Under the pieces are notes generated by a model. It was not told where the DNA came from and made no database searches. It saw only the letters and a list, made by a program, of their open reading frames with translations. Of a stretch of DNA of 64,000 nt, positions 24,259 to 33,412 are shown one piece after another. The first letter of the stretch is position 1. Each line of letters starts with the position of its first letter. The stretch is from Butyricimonas faecalis (lineage in GTDB: Bacteria; Bacteroidota; Bacteroidia; Bacteroidales; Marinifilaceae). The DNA lies in the NCBI RefSeq assembly GCF_003991565.1, contig NZ_CP032819.1, positions 496,001-560,000 on the forward strand, in the 5' to 3' direction. The translations under genes were made by a program, and so were the position numbers.

Positions 24259-25380
24259 TCAATCCGAATAAGCGGATAAATAAAGGGTGTCAACAATAGC
24301 CTGTGCAATGATCTTTAAGTAGGACGGGGCATTCTTTATAGAATCTTGAACAGAACGGGCATACTGACTCATAGTGAATACTTTATCGAAACGGGGAAGG
24401 ACTTGTTTTTCTGCCAGTCCAACAACGGCATAAACCGGAATATTTTGTTTTTGGCAAAAGTTTGCAATAGTTCCCGGAATCTTGCCATAAAAAGACTGTA
24501 GATCAATTTTCCCTTCTCCGGTAATGACAACTCCTGCTTGTAAAAGATAGTCGTGAAAACGGGAGAGTGTCAGGCAGTATTCGGAACCTGAAACAAGTTG
24601 TGCATTTAGTAAAGCGTACATGGCCGCCGTGATTCCTCCTGCGGCACCTCCATGCCTCAATCGGGTCACATCTTTACCTGTATTCTGTCTTAATAGATCA
24701 CTCCATAATCCCAATTGCTTGTCAAGCATGACAACTTGTTCTCGTGATGCCCCTTTTTGTGGGGCAAACACAGCGGCTGCACCTTCCGGTCCACAAATAG
24801 AATTATCAACATCACACAATATTGTAATATGAATTTCTTTAAACTTTTGCTGCAATAATTCAGTGTTAATACGCTTAATATCTGTGATGTAATTTCGATT
24901 CTGGGAGTTGTTGACAATTGTCAATCCCATTTCCCGAAGAGCCCCTGTTCCTCCATCCACGCTGGCGCTCCCACCGACACAAAGAATCAAATTGTTTGCT
25001 CCTTGCGAGAGGGCATGGTTGATTAAAATACCGAATCCAGCCGTGTTCGTGTTCAAAATGTCATATTCCTCTCGTTTCAAATGTTTCAGACCACAAGCTT
25101 CTGCTAATTCAATGATCGCCGTGCTGTCTTTTAAGTAATACGAGGCGAAGTGCTCACGTCCCAAGGCATCTACCGTTTTCGTTTTGATGGGGGAAGCATG
25201 AAGGTAATGTGCAACAATTCGAGCTGTTCCATCACCGCCATCTCCTAATGGAAGGGAGATGGTATGGAATCCACATTCTTCTAATTCAGAAGCCAGAATT
25301 CGACAAAACTCGAAAGCATCCAAACACCCCTTGAATGAGTTGGGAGCTAGAAGAATATTACGATTATTTATGAGGTTCAT
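24259..25380 (-). CDS. Glycerate kinase (type I, GlxK/GarK)
   Basis: A 373-residue cytoplasmic kinase that phosphorylates D-glycerate. Motifs: LLAPNSFKGCLDAFEFC at the start, LPLGDGGDGTARIV, the central CVGGSASVDGGTGALREMG and VVITGEGKIDLQSFYGKIP near the C-terminus, all diagnostic of the GlxK family. Length matches. It lies 2 bp downstream of the serine hydrolase gene and is presumably cotranscribed with it. No other glyoxylate or serine-cycle genes are near. Confidence 0.94.
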   Translation of the reverse strand: MNLINNRNILLAPNSFKGCLDAFEFCRILASELEECGFHTISLPLGDGGDGTARIVAHYLHASPIKTKTVDALGREHFASYYLKDSTAIIELAEACGLKHLKREEYDILNTNTAGFGILINHALSQGANNLILCVGGSASVDGGTGALREMGLTIVNNSQNRNYITDIKRINTELLQQKFKEIHITILCDVDNSICGPEGAAAVFAPQKGASREQVVMLDKQLGLWSDLLRQNTGKDVTRLRHGGAAGGITAAMYALLNAQLVSGSEYCLTLSRFHDYLLQAGVVITGEGKIDLQSFYGKIPGTIANFCQKQNIPVYAVVGLAEKQVLPRFDKVFTMSQYARSVQDSIKNAPSYLKIIAQAIVDTLYLSAYSD

Positions 25381-25382
25381 GG

Positions 25383-26753
25383 CTAAATGTTGTCAGGGTG
25401 CTCAGGATGTATTTGGACTCTCTTTTCGTTGGCCAGCAATTTTTTCTCGTCTTCGAAAGCCTTGCAGTAATCAGGATCGAACAGATTTCTGTCTGGCCAT
25501 TCTTTTACCCGATCCATGGCACGAGCCATCATACCTTCGATCTTATGGGGAAAACGAGGTCCGGTCCAATTACTCGTATTAGTGATAAACGCCCAACAGA
25601 ACCCGTCCCGTTGACGCTTTAACATGGCACTGGTTCCCGCCAGGGTACCGGAACGCCACCAATCCCCCTGGTCATTGGTGTTCATCCATCCAAGAGGCAA
25701 AGCGTTTTTCACGCATTTTGTCATGGTTTCCACGCTCTCTTTGGTTAATATATCCGGATATGAATCCTCTGCGTCTATGGCAGAAAGGAAACGTAATAAT
25801 TCCGTCGAGGAGGCCACCCAACCGCCGGCGCCATAAAGGGCCTCGATGTTGTTTCCCCCATTACTACGATACACGAGTGTATCCCGCCCATCGCATGAAC
25901 GGATAAGGTCTGCGTCCGATTGTTCGTAATACTTAACCTCATTGAAATATCGGTCTTTGTCTAAATTATGAGCCAAATGCATGTCATAACATCCGGCTGG
26001 AATGAGTATGCTATCCTGGATGAATTTTTCGTAGTCTTTTCCGGAAACTTTTTCTATTACTTTTGATAGTATTCCGTACCCTATGTTTGAATAACACGTG
26101 CTTGTTCCCGGAGTGAAACCTAAACGTCGGGATAAAACAAATTTGATGATGGTATTCAAATCGGCTGGTGCCGGGACATTCATTTTTTCTGCGATATCTA
26201 CCGGACAGAACATGGGGTCTCCCGCACGATTGGTGAATCCACCTTGGTGACGTAGAAGGTTTTCCACAGTGATATCATTCACCCGTTTGTCTTTTATCGG
26301 GGCGTAAAGCGTCGTATCGTTCAAAATGCCTTCTTTACCAAATACTTTGTCATCCAAGGATAGAGTTCCGTTTTCAACTAGTTTCATGATCCCAGCTGCG
26401 GTGATTAGCTTGGAAACCGAGGCAATCCGGAAGATGTGATTCACGTCTGTTTTTACCTCATTTTCTTCATCTGCATAACCGTAGCCCTTGCTATAAATTA
26501 GTTTTCCATCTTTCATGATTGCAAGGGAAGCTCCTTTTATTTCCCATTGATTCATAAAACGTTCGATTGTTTGATCTAAACGTTTGGTTTCAACTAGATC
26601 TGAATATTCATTCGTGAATAAATCATGCACCGCTACGGCAAGTGTATCTTGAGGAACAGAATCTGTTTCAACTTGAATTTCTTTCGTGAAAGAATTCCAA
26701 GGCCTAAAACTGATAACTAGAAAAAATAGTATAATTAGTATAGTATATTTCAT
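25383..26753 (-). CDS. Exported serine hydrolase (class C beta-lactamase/PBP4* family)
   Basis: A 456-residue protein with an N-terminal membrane or signal segment (MKYTILIILFFLVISF). The penicillin-binding fold is shown by nucleophile motif SVSK (Ser112-Lys115), the YSN triad (CYSNIGYG) and SGTLAG as the KTG-like box. Such proteins act in the periplasm as esterases, D-aminopeptidases or peptidoglycan-related hydrolases; beta-lactam hydrolysis is not implied. It heads a two-gene unit with glycerate kinase. Confidence 0.9.
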   Translation of the reverse strand: MKYTILIILFFLVISFRPWNSFTKEIQVETDSVPQDTLAVAVHDLFTNEYSDLVETKRLDQTIERFMNQWEIKGASLAIMKDGKLIYSKGYGYADEENEVKTDVNHIFRIASVSKLITAAGIMKLVENGTLSLDDKVFGKEGILNDTTLYAPIKDKRVNDITVENLLRHQGGFTNRAGDPMFCPVDIAEKMNVPAPADLNTIIKFVLSRRLGFTPGTSTCYSNIGYGILSKVIEKVSGKDYEKFIQDSILIPAGCYDMHLAHNLDKDRYFNEVKYYEQSDADLIRSCDGRDTLVYRSNGGNNIEALYGAGGWVASSTELLRFLSAIDAEDSYPDILTKESVETMTKCVKNALPLGWMNTNDQGDWWRSGTLAGTSAMLKRQRDGFCWAFITNTSNWTGPRFPHKIEGMMARAMDRVKEWPDRNLFDPDYCKAFEDEKKLLANEKRVQIHPEHPDNI

Positions 26754-26776
26754 TACATCTGCAATCTAAGGAAAAA

Positions 26777-26810
26777 AGCGTAATATTCTAGGTCAAAAGA
26801 ATATTACGCT
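26777..26810 (-). terminator. Terminator after the class IV aminotransferase gene
   Basis: A 13-bp perfect stem (26777-26789 with 26798-26810) is followed, on the minus strand, by a T run and separates two minus-strand units. Confidence 0.85.
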
Positions 26811-26864
26811 TGCAATATTAATAAAAATACATTTTTATTCAAAGCAATCAGATGTAAAACACCT

Positions 26865-27650
26865 TTAAAAATTCTTACTTAATAAATCGAAATAGTATTC
26901 CATAACTTTCACCAGTAGTGGATGATGTGGGTCGAAAGCGATCCCGTCGATATGAGCGATGGGTAACACGAGCGGAGAAGTCCCCGTTATAAAGGCAGCT
27001 TGATAGGAGGCAATGTCTTTGTAATTCACTCTTTGTTCCACTACGGTCAGCCCGTTTTCCTTGCAGATATTCAGTACCCGTTTTCGGCTGGTTCCCGGCA
27101 AAACATGGGGAAGAGGAGCCGTGTAAAACACGTTATCCCGGATAAAGAATACATTTGAACGAGAACCTTCTGTTACACAGTTGTCTTGATCGAGCAATAG
27201 AACTTCAGCAACACCTTGTTCTTGAATGATCTTGTTGGTCATTTCCCGTAACCCGGAATTGACATATTTCACTTCGGCATTCTCACGGATAGCATGACAC
27301 GTAACGGTGTCTACTCCGTTTTGATAAGCTTCTTCCGACGGGTAGGAGTGTTTTATCTGATAGACATATTGTTCAATTCCCTTCGGGGTGACTCTAAGTA
27401 CGTACTTAATGTTTCCTTCCTTGATGTTTTCAAGTTGAATCAATCGATTTAATTGGTCGGCCACGTGAAGAGAATTTAAATCAATGGCAATATTTGATTT
27501 TTTTATTGAATTATCAAGTCGTAAAAGATTGTCATTTAGAAATATAACTTTACCTCTAAAAACCCGGCATACTTCATATATGCTAAGTCCTTCATTTAGG
27601 ATGTCCTCGGAATATTCCTTGTTATCGATGGGTTTATTATTTAACATCAT
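26865..27650 (-). CDS. PLP-dependent class IV aminotransferase / aminodeoxychorismate lyase-like
   Basis: A 261-residue fold-type IV PLP enzyme. The start (LNEGLSIYEVCRVFRGKVIF followed by LNDNLLRLDNS) and AEVLLLDQDNCVTEGSRSN are family landmarks, and LPGTSRKRVL precedes the phosphate-binding region. The probable PLP lysine is in EVKYVNSGLREMTN. The family includes branched-chain aminotransferase, D-amino-acid aminotransferase and aminodeoxychorismate lyase, and sequence alone does not decide among them; length and motifs are nearest to the lyase or D-amino-acid branches. Two consecutive ATG codons occur at the start. Confidence 0.85.
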   Translation of the reverse strand: MMLNNKPIDNKEYSEDILNEGLSIYEVCRVFRGKVIFLNDNLLRLDNSIKKSNIAIDLNSLHVADQLNRLIQLENIKEGNIKYVLRVTPKGIEQYVYQIKHSYPSEEAYQNGVDTVTCHAIRENAEVKYVNSGLREMTNKIIQEQGVAEVLLLDQDNCVTEGSRSNVFFIRDNVFYTAPLPHVLPGTSRKRVLNICKENGLTVVEQRVNYKDIASYQAAFITGTSPLVLPIAHIDGIAFDPHHPLLVKVMEYYFDLLSKNF

Positions 27651-27780
27651 AATTTATCTCCTTTTATGTATCGCGAATTTATGCTTTAAAACGATTATAT
27701 AACCGGAAATGTTTAGAAATTTTAGAGAGAAGAAATGGGGCTTGTTACTTTCGATAATTTGCGCTATTTTTGGCTGATAT

Positions 27781-28260
27781 ATGGAAACACAAGAGCAAAT
27801 AGAACGAATAGAGCATTTCATACGTGAAGTGGTTGTGGATGAAATCACGAAATTGCAGGGTGTGGGCTTGTCATATATGCAATTTGTCATCATGGGACAA
27901 GCAATTGAGGTTTTGGGAAGCTTTTTAGATAATAAACCTATGAAAGCCAAAGGCCAGTCGGCCAAACGTTTTTCTCTTGGGGTAAAGAAATTATTCGGGG
28001 GACGTTATCGATTGTTAAATGATAATGGATTCTTGTATGATAAACTTCGCAACCAAATGACTCACACGTTCATCCCCGGGAGTGACTTAATATTATTGAA
28101 TCAAGCGGATAATAAAAACGGATATAAACATTTACAAATAGTCGAAGGAAAATTAGTTTTAATTTCCGAAGTTTTCAATGAAGATATTCACAAGGCGAGT
28201 GAACGTCTTTTAGAAGCCATTAAAAACGGAGTATTATCTCCTAAAAATATTGCTTACTAA
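27781..28260 (+). CDS. Conserved hypothetical protein with a HEPN-like R-x4-H motif
   Basis: A 159-residue, mostly helical soluble protein I cannot assign to a named family. The segment LYDKLRNQMTHTFIPG (about residues 85-100) contains RNQMTH, an R-x4-H motif with a polar residue after Arg, as in HEPN ribonucleases. The placement near the end of a helical region also fits. No partner MNT nucleotidyltransferase lies nearby, and the DUF2520-type gene follows in 4 bp. It may instead be a general Bacteroidetes helper protein. Confidence 0.7.
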   Translation: METQEQIERIEHFIREVVVDEITKLQGVGLSYMQFVIMGQAIEVLGSFLDNKPMKAKGQSAKRFSLGVKKLFGGRYRLLNDNGFLYDKLRNQMTHTFIPGSDLILLNQADNKNGYKHLQIVEGKLVLISEVFNEDIHKASERLLEAIKNGVLSPKNIAY

Positions 28261-28264
28261 ATAC

Positions 28265-29104
28265 ATGGAACAACAAGATAAAATTATATTGATCGGGGCA
28301 GGAAATGTCGCCCACCATCTGGCCGGAGCTCTTTTGAAAGCAGGAGAGAATTTATGTCAGATATACAGTCGGACACTAGATACGGCTCGGCAATTAGGTA
28401 TGAAGACAGGAATATCTTACACGGCAGAATTAAATGAGATATATCCGGATGGAGATATCTACATTTTTTGTGTAAGTGATGATGTACTACCATCTATTGT
28501 TAAGACAATTAGAGTTTCGGAAAATGCGTTACTTTTACACACCTCGGGAAGTCAACCGATGGATGTATTCAAGTCGTATTCCAAATATTACGGGGTAATT
28601 TATCCTATACAAACCTTTTCCAAGAAACGAGAGCTGGATTTCAGGGAGATCCCGCTATGCGTGGAAGGAAACACGGTTTCCGTGAAGGAACGTATTAAAG
28701 AGTTGGCAGAAAGGTTATCGGATAAAATATACGAGATCAACTCGGCCCAGCGTAAAGGATTACATTTGGCTGCTGTTTTTGCTAACAATTTCCCTAATTA
28801 TTTATATCAAGTGGCAGGTAAATTGCTAGAAAATAAGGGACTATCTTTTGCCATGTTACGTCCGTTGATTTTCGAGACGGCGCATAAAGTGATGTTACTG
28901 AATCCTGAAGAGGCTCAAACAGGACCGGCCAAGCGGGGAGACGAGAGTATCATGAATATGCACAAGAGTATGTTGAAAGGCGATAAAGACTTGTTGAAAA
29001 TATACACGATATTATCGGAAGGGATAAAGGAAATGCAAAATAAAGAAGAGACCGGAGAGCAAAAACTTTCGCAAGATATAATAGATATGCCCACGTTGTG
29101 GTAA
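28265..29104 (+). CDS. Rossmann-fold NADP-binding protein with DUF2520 domain
   Basis: A 279-residue protein. The N-terminal nucleotide-binding motif IILIGAGNVAHHLAGALLKA is followed by a dehydrogenase core (IYIFCVSDDVLPSIV, LLHTSGSQPMDVF). The C-terminal helical DUF2520 domain carries GLHLAAVFANNFPNYLYQVA and GPAKRGD. The combination resembles ketopantoate- or F420-dependent reductase relatives, with no proven reaction. The ATG at 28265, 4 bp after the preceding stop, is the likely start. It leads a run with kdsC, ubiA, maf and the S46 peptidase. Confidence 0.9.
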   Translation: MEQQDKIILIGAGNVAHHLAGALLKAGENLCQIYSRTLDTARQLGMKTGISYTAELNEIYPDGDIYIFCVSDDVLPSIVKTIRVSENALLLHTSGSQPMDVFKSYSKYYGVIYPIQTFSKKRELDFREIPLCVEGNTVSVKERIKELAERLSDKIYEINSAQRKGLHLAAVFANNFPNYLYQVAGKLLENKGLSFAMLRPLIFETAHKVMLLNPEEAQTGPAKRGDESIMNMHKSMLKGDKDLLKIYTILSEGIKEMQNKEETGEQKLSQDIIDMPTLW

Positions 29105-29124
29105 ATTAGATAAATACAAACGTT

Positions 29125-29652
29125 ATGAGATTATTCAAAGAGGAATTAAAGAAGGTAGAAGCTTTTGCTTTCGATGTAGATGGTGTTTTTTCACGTCATG
29201 AGATGAATATCACTCCGGAAGGAGACTTGATTCGTACATCCTGTACTAAAGACGGTTATGCCATGATGTACTGTACGAAGAAGGGATATCCGGTTTGTAT
29301 CATTTCCGGAGGACAGGCTCCCGGGGTAAGAGAACGTTTTGAGAAATTGGGCGTGAAGGACGTGTATCTTGGCGTGGCAAATAAAGTGGAAGCGTTGAAC
29401 GAGTTCTTGCAAAAATATAATTTAAACCCGGAGAACGTGATGTACATGGGAGATGATATACCTGACTACAATGTGATGAAAATTGTGGGAATGCCGGTAT
29501 GTCCTTCAGATGCGTGCGAAGAGATCAAAGCCATTTCCCGTTATATTTCAGACACGCCCGGGGGGCTTGGATGCGTACGGGACGTTGTGGCTCAAGTCCT
29601 GAAAGCAAAAGGTGAATGGATGGATACCCAATGCTACGTGAAATGTATGTAA
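29125..29652 (+). CDS. kdsC: KDO-8-phosphate phosphatase (KdsC-like HAD protein)
   Basis: A 175-residue HAD-superfamily phosphatase lacking a cap domain, as in KdsC. It removes phosphate from KDO 8-phosphate for lipopolysaccharide core synthesis. Motif I is FDVDGVFSRHEM, motif II lies in CIISGGQ, and motif IV is YMGDDIPDYNVM. GMPVCPSDA and PGGLGCVRDV are conserved near the C-terminus. NeuAc-9-phosphatase-like relatives exist, but the length and PGG.G..R signature favour KdsC. Confidence 0.92.
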   Translation: MRLFKEELKKVEAFAFDVDGVFSRHEMNITPEGDLIRTSCTKDGYAMMYCTKKGYPVCIISGGQAPGVRERFEKLGVKDVYLGVANKVEALNEFLQKYNLNPENVMYMGDDIPDYNVMKIVGMPVCPSDACEEIKAISRYISDTPGGLGCVRDVVAQVLKAKGEWMDTQCYVKCM

Positions 29653-29665
29653 GTTAAAGAATAAG

Positions 29666-30598
29666 ATGTTGGAGATTCTCAAGTTAATACGCCTACGAAC
29701 GATTGCATTCACGGCATTTACCATGTATGCCATGCGTTTCTTTGTTGTCCAGCCCGTGCTGGAGAAAGCTGGTTTTACCCTGCAAATGCCGGAAGGCAAT
29801 TTCTCGTTGCTGGTAATAGCCGTGTGTTGTCTGGTGTCAGCCGCTTATGTCATAAATGATTACTTTGACACGAAAGCGGATCGTATTTCGGGAAACAGAC
29901 CCGTGATTGTTGGGAAAACAATTAGTCGAAGGGTTGCGATCATTCTGCATTCCATTTTGAATGTCGTGGCTGTGGGAATCGCATATTATCTGGCCAAAGA
30001 AGTTCATCATGCTGAAATCGTGTTCTTATTTTTAATCATATCGTTGGTACTGTGGTTTTATTCCTCCCGGATAAAAAAACGTTTTATATGGGGAAATATC
30101 GTCGTGGCCATTTTGGCCGGATTAATCCCGCTTACCGTGGTTACATTCGAAATCCCGTTATTGAGTGACGTGTACTCGGATATCATTTTGAAAACACATG
30201 TTAGTTTTGCCTACGTGTTCCACTGGACGGCATGCTTCTCGTATTTTCTTTTTATAAATATGCTGATATACGAGATTAACAAGGACATATATAGTATAAA
30301 CGGCGACCGGGCTGATGGAATTGTTACTTTACCTGTAAAATTCGGTGTTCCGGCCACGAGAAAGATTATGGCGGGATTAATTGCGATAGCCGTTATATCG
30401 TTGATCCTGTTTTTGTTATTCGGATTTACTCGAACCCCGATCGTATGGATTTATTTTTTTGTAGCCTTGATCATCCCGTACTTGATTTACGGCTATGCGG
30501 TATTGAAGAATGACAAAATGAAATTTCAATTGCGAATGATTCGTTTGATCATGGTTTTATGTATAGGAATCAGTGTGTTTTGTAAGTTATGTGAATGA
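29666..30598 (+). CDS. UbiA-family membrane prenyltransferase
   Basis: A 310-residue integral membrane protein with about nine hydrophobic segments. The first prenyl-diphosphate motif is VINDYFDTKADRISGNRP (about residues 66-83); the second lies in INGDRADGIVTLPVKFG (about 212-228). The family joins polyprenyl chains to aromatic or polar acceptors; related Bacteroidetes proteins are annotated as geranylgeranylglycerol-phosphate geranylgeranyltransferase-like, but the acceptor is unknown here. Its stop overlaps the maf start (ATGA). Confidence 0.9.
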   Translation: MLEILKLIRLRTIAFTAFTMYAMRFFVVQPVLEKAGFTLQMPEGNFSLLVIAVCCLVSAAYVINDYFDTKADRISGNRPVIVGKTISRRVAIILHSILNVVAVGIAYYLAKEVHHAEIVFLFLIISLVLWFYSSRIKKRFIWGNIVVAILAGLIPLTVVTFEIPLLSDVYSDIILKTHVSFAYVFHWTACFSYFLFINMLIYEINKDIYSINGDRADGIVTLPVKFGVPATRKIMAGLIAIAVISLILFLLFGFTRTPIVWIYFFVALIIPYLIYGYAVLKNDKMKFQLRMIRLIMVLCIGISVFCKLCE

Positions 30599-31182
30599 TG
30601 CATTCTATTAAAAATTATAAATTGATATTGGCTTCTGCATCGCCACGAAGACAGCAATTAATGAAAGATGCAGGGTTTACATTCGAGGTCCGATTGAGAG
30701 ATGTTGAAGAAAAATATCCTAAGGGAATTGATCTGAAAAAAGTACCGGAATACTTGTCGAAAGTGAAAGCCGAGGCTTTTCGGGAAGAATTAAAGGCGGA
30801 TGAAGTATTGATAACTGCCGATACGGTGGTTTGTATTCATGACCGGATTTTAGGGAAACCTGCGGATCGGGAAGAGGCTATCTCCATGTTACAGGAATTG
30901 TCGGGAAATCGTCATCAGGTGGTGACAGGAGTGAGCGTGACTACCCGTACGGAACAGCTTTCCTTCTCATCACAGACAGATGTGTTTTTCAAGCATTTAT
31001 CAAATGAAGAGATCGCGTTCTACGTGGATACGTATAAGCCATTTGATAAAGCGGGAGCCTATGGGATTCAGGAATGGATCGGGTACATCGGAATCGAACG
31101 TATTGAAGGTTCTTTCTATAACGTAATGGGATTACCGATACAGAAATTATATGAAACTTTGCGGAAATTACAATTTCAATAA
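30595..31182 (+). CDS. maf: Maf-family nucleoside triphosphate pyrophosphatase
   Basis: A 195-residue cytoplasmic house-cleaning NTP pyrophosphatase. Signature: LILASASPRRQQLMKDAG near the N-terminus, then ITADTVVCIHDRILGKPAD with the active-site Asp, and DKAGAYGIQEWIGYIGIERI. In the dTTP/UTP-specific YhdE branch these sequences are typical. Two ATG codons (30595 and 30598) are possible; the first overlaps the UbiA stop. Confidence 0.93.
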   Translation: MMHSIKNYKLILASASPRRQQLMKDAGFTFEVRLRDVEEKYPKGIDLKKVPEYLSKVKAEAFREELKADEVLITADTVVCIHDRILGKPADREEAISMLQELSGNRHQVVTGVSVTTRTEQLSFSSQTDVFFKHLSNEEIAFYVDTYKPFDKAGAYGIQEWIGYIGIERIEGSFYNVMGLPIQKLYETLRKLQFQ

Positions 31183-31205
31183 ATAACATTCAAAAATACC
31201 AGTAA

Positions 31206-33377
31206 ATGAGAAAAATTGCATTATGTTTTTTGGCTTTCATTCTGCTAACTTTACCAAGTTTAGCTGACGAGGGTATGTGGATTCCCATGTTGTTGAAGAA
31301 ATACAACATAGAAGACATGCAGAAAGCCGGTTTTAAATTAACAGCAGAGGATATTTATGACATCAACCAGGCCTCATTGAAAGATGCTGTTATCGGATTG
31401 GGTAATGAAGGTTCACCCTTTCATCACTTTTGTACCGGGGAGATCGTAAGTGATCAAGGATTGGTGATCACGAATCATCACTGTTCTTTTGGCATGATTC
31501 AAGCTCATTCCAGCTTGGAACACAACTATTTGCGTGATGGTTTTTGGGCACAATCTATGGCAGACGAGTTGATTAATCCCAAGATAACAGCTTCTATTTT
31601 AGTTCGGATGGAGGATGTTACGGATAAAATCAATGCAGGATTGAATGCCGGAATGTCTGAAAACGAACGTACGAAGAAGGTAAATGAAATATGCCGGAAA
31701 TTGGAAGCCGAAGCTGTTAAAGGAACCAATCTGGCGGCTAACATAAAGCCATATTTTAACGGGAATCAATATTTTCTTTCCGTGTTTAAAATCTTCCGGG
31801 ATGTTCGTTTGGTGGGAGCACCGAATTCTGCTATCGGTAAATTTGGTGGGGACACGGATAACTGGACATGGCCGCGTCACACGGGAGATTTTTCCGTTTT
31901 ACGTATTTATGCAGGACCAGACAATGAACCGGCAGCGATATCCGATAAGAACGTGCCTTATAAACCGGCTAAATTCTTTAAAATTTCTGCACGTGGTGTA
32001 CAAGAAGGTGATTTTACGATGGTCTTTGGTTATCCTGGGACGACAAACGAGTATTTGACTTCCTATGCGATAGATCAAATTGCTACTGTTGAAGACCCAC
32101 ACAAGATTAAAATCCGTACGGCAAAATTGGATGTTATCAATGCGGCGATGGAGTCGGATGAATTGTTGCGAATAAAATATGCCGCTAAAGCTGCAAGTGT
32201 TGCTAATGCCTGGAAAAAATGGCAGGGAGAGATTAAAGGATTGGATCGTTTTAATACGGTTGATAACAAAAGAGTGCTTGAAAACAATTTCAATAACTGG
32301 GCTAAAAGTAATGGAAAAACCGAGTATATAGGTTTAACGGATCGTTACAAGGCGTTATATGACGCTCGTAAAGAATATATTTTAGCTGCTGCTTACGCTT
32401 CAGAAGCCGGGCTGGGAGGTGCAGAAATCATAAAATTTGCCCGTGAAATAGAGCATGCATTGACTAACTATGACAAATTTGCGGATAAGGAACAACTTAA
32501 AAAATCTTTGAAGAATTACATTGAGGCATTCTACAAAGATTACGATGTGGCCACGGATCAACGGATATTGACCGAAATGTTCAAGTTATATAATAATGAA
32601 GAAATAGGGGAGCAGTGGATCCCGTCTGTCGTTCGCTTAAGCCCGAAATATGCTAAATTGAATGATTATGATCGTTATGCTGCCAACTTGTTTAAAAAAT
32701 CAATATTCACGCACAAGGATAATTTACTGAAATTCATTGACAATCTATCTGAGAAATCAATCACGAAAATTGAAAAAGATCCGATTCTTGGAGTAGCTAC
32801 CGGAATTTATACCTTGTATGCGAATAAAATTCGTCCTGAATTGAGTAAGATTGAAAGTGAACTGAAATTATTGAATCGTTTGTGGATTGCCGGATTAATG
32901 GAGATGCAGCCTGAAAAAACGTTCTATCCGGATGCAAATTCAACCTTGCGCGTGGCTTATGGAAAAATTGCCGGATACCATGCAACTGATGCTGTTTATT
33001 ATATGCACTACACGACATTGAAAGGTATCATGGAAAAGGATAATCCGAACATCTATGATTATAACGTACCCCAGAAATTACGGGATTTGTACAAGAACCG
33101 GGATTTCGGCCCTTACACTCAAGACGGGGAAGTTCCCGTTTGCTTTATTGCGACGAATCACACGACTGGCGGTAATTCCGGTAGTCCGGTTTTGGATGCG
33201 GAAGGAAATTTGATCGGTTTAAACTTTGATCGTGCTTGGGAAGGAGTGATGTCAGATATGCAATACAGCCCGGAGATTTGCCGGAATATTGCTGTTGATA
33301 TTCGCTATGTATTATTTATCATTGATAAATATGCAGGAGCGCAAAGATTAATTGACGAGATGGTGATTATTCATTAA
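31206..33377 (+). CDS. S46 family dipeptidyl-peptidase, DPP11-like
   Basis: A 723-residue exported serine peptidase with a signal peptide (MRKIALCFLAFILLTLPSLA). Catalytic triad positions: His in VITNHHCSFG, Asp in GGDTDNWTWPRHTGDFS, Ser in TTGGNSGSPVLD (about residue 657). The S1-subsite segment reads GLNFDRAWEG with Arg near residue 676. In Porphyromonas gingivalis, Arg673 of DPP11 gives Asp/Glu specificity, while DPP7 has Gly there. The protein therefore probably releases N-terminal acidic dipeptides in the periplasm, supporting peptide catabolism. A bidirectional terminator follows. Confidence 0.94.
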   Translation: MRKIALCFLAFILLTLPSLADEGMWIPMLLKKYNIEDMQKAGFKLTAEDIYDINQASLKDAVIGLGNEGSPFHHFCTGEIVSDQGLVITNHHCSFGMIQAHSSLEHNYLRDGFWAQSMADELINPKITASILVRMEDVTDKINAGLNAGMSENERTKKVNEICRKLEAEAVKGTNLAANIKPYFNGNQYFLSVFKIFRDVRLVGAPNSAIGKFGGDTDNWTWPRHTGDFSVLRIYAGPDNEPAAISDKNVPYKPAKFFKISARGVQEGDFTMVFGYPGTTNEYLTSYAIDQIATVEDPHKIKIRTAKLDVINAAMESDELLRIKYAAKAASVANAWKKWQGEIKGLDRFNTVDNKRVLENNFNNWAKSNGKTEYIGLTDRYKALYDARKEYILAAAYASEAGLGGAEIIKFAREIEHALTNYDKFADKEQLKKSLKNYIEAFYKDYDVATDQRILTEMFKLYNNEEIGEQWIPSVVRLSPKYAKLNDYDRYAANLFKKSIFTHKDNLLKFIDNLSEKSITKIEKDPILGVATGIYTLYANKIRPELSKIESELKLLNRLWIAGLMEMQPEKTFYPDANSTLRVAYGKIAGYHATDAVYYMHYTTLKGIMEKDNPNIYDYNVPQKLRDLYKNRDFGPYTQDGEVPVCFIATNHTTGGNSGSPVLDAEGNLIGLNFDRAWEGVMSDMQYSPEICRNIAVDIRYVLFIIDKYAGAQRLIDEMVIIH

Positions 33378-33385
33378 GTAATAAA

Positions 33386-33410
33386 AAATCGGGAGTAAAA
33401 CTCCCGATTT
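33386..33410. terminator. Bidirectional terminator between dpp11-like and sod genes
   Basis: An 11-bp perfect stem (AAATCGGGAGT with ACTCCCGATTT) with a 3-nt loop, flanked by A and T runs. Confidence 0.93.
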
Positions 33411-33412
33411 TT

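Noticed and set aside
28250..28264. Upstream start for the DUF2520-type gene
   Set aside because: It would overlap the preceding gene, and MEQQDKIILIGAGN at 28265 places the nucleotide-binding strand at the usual distance.
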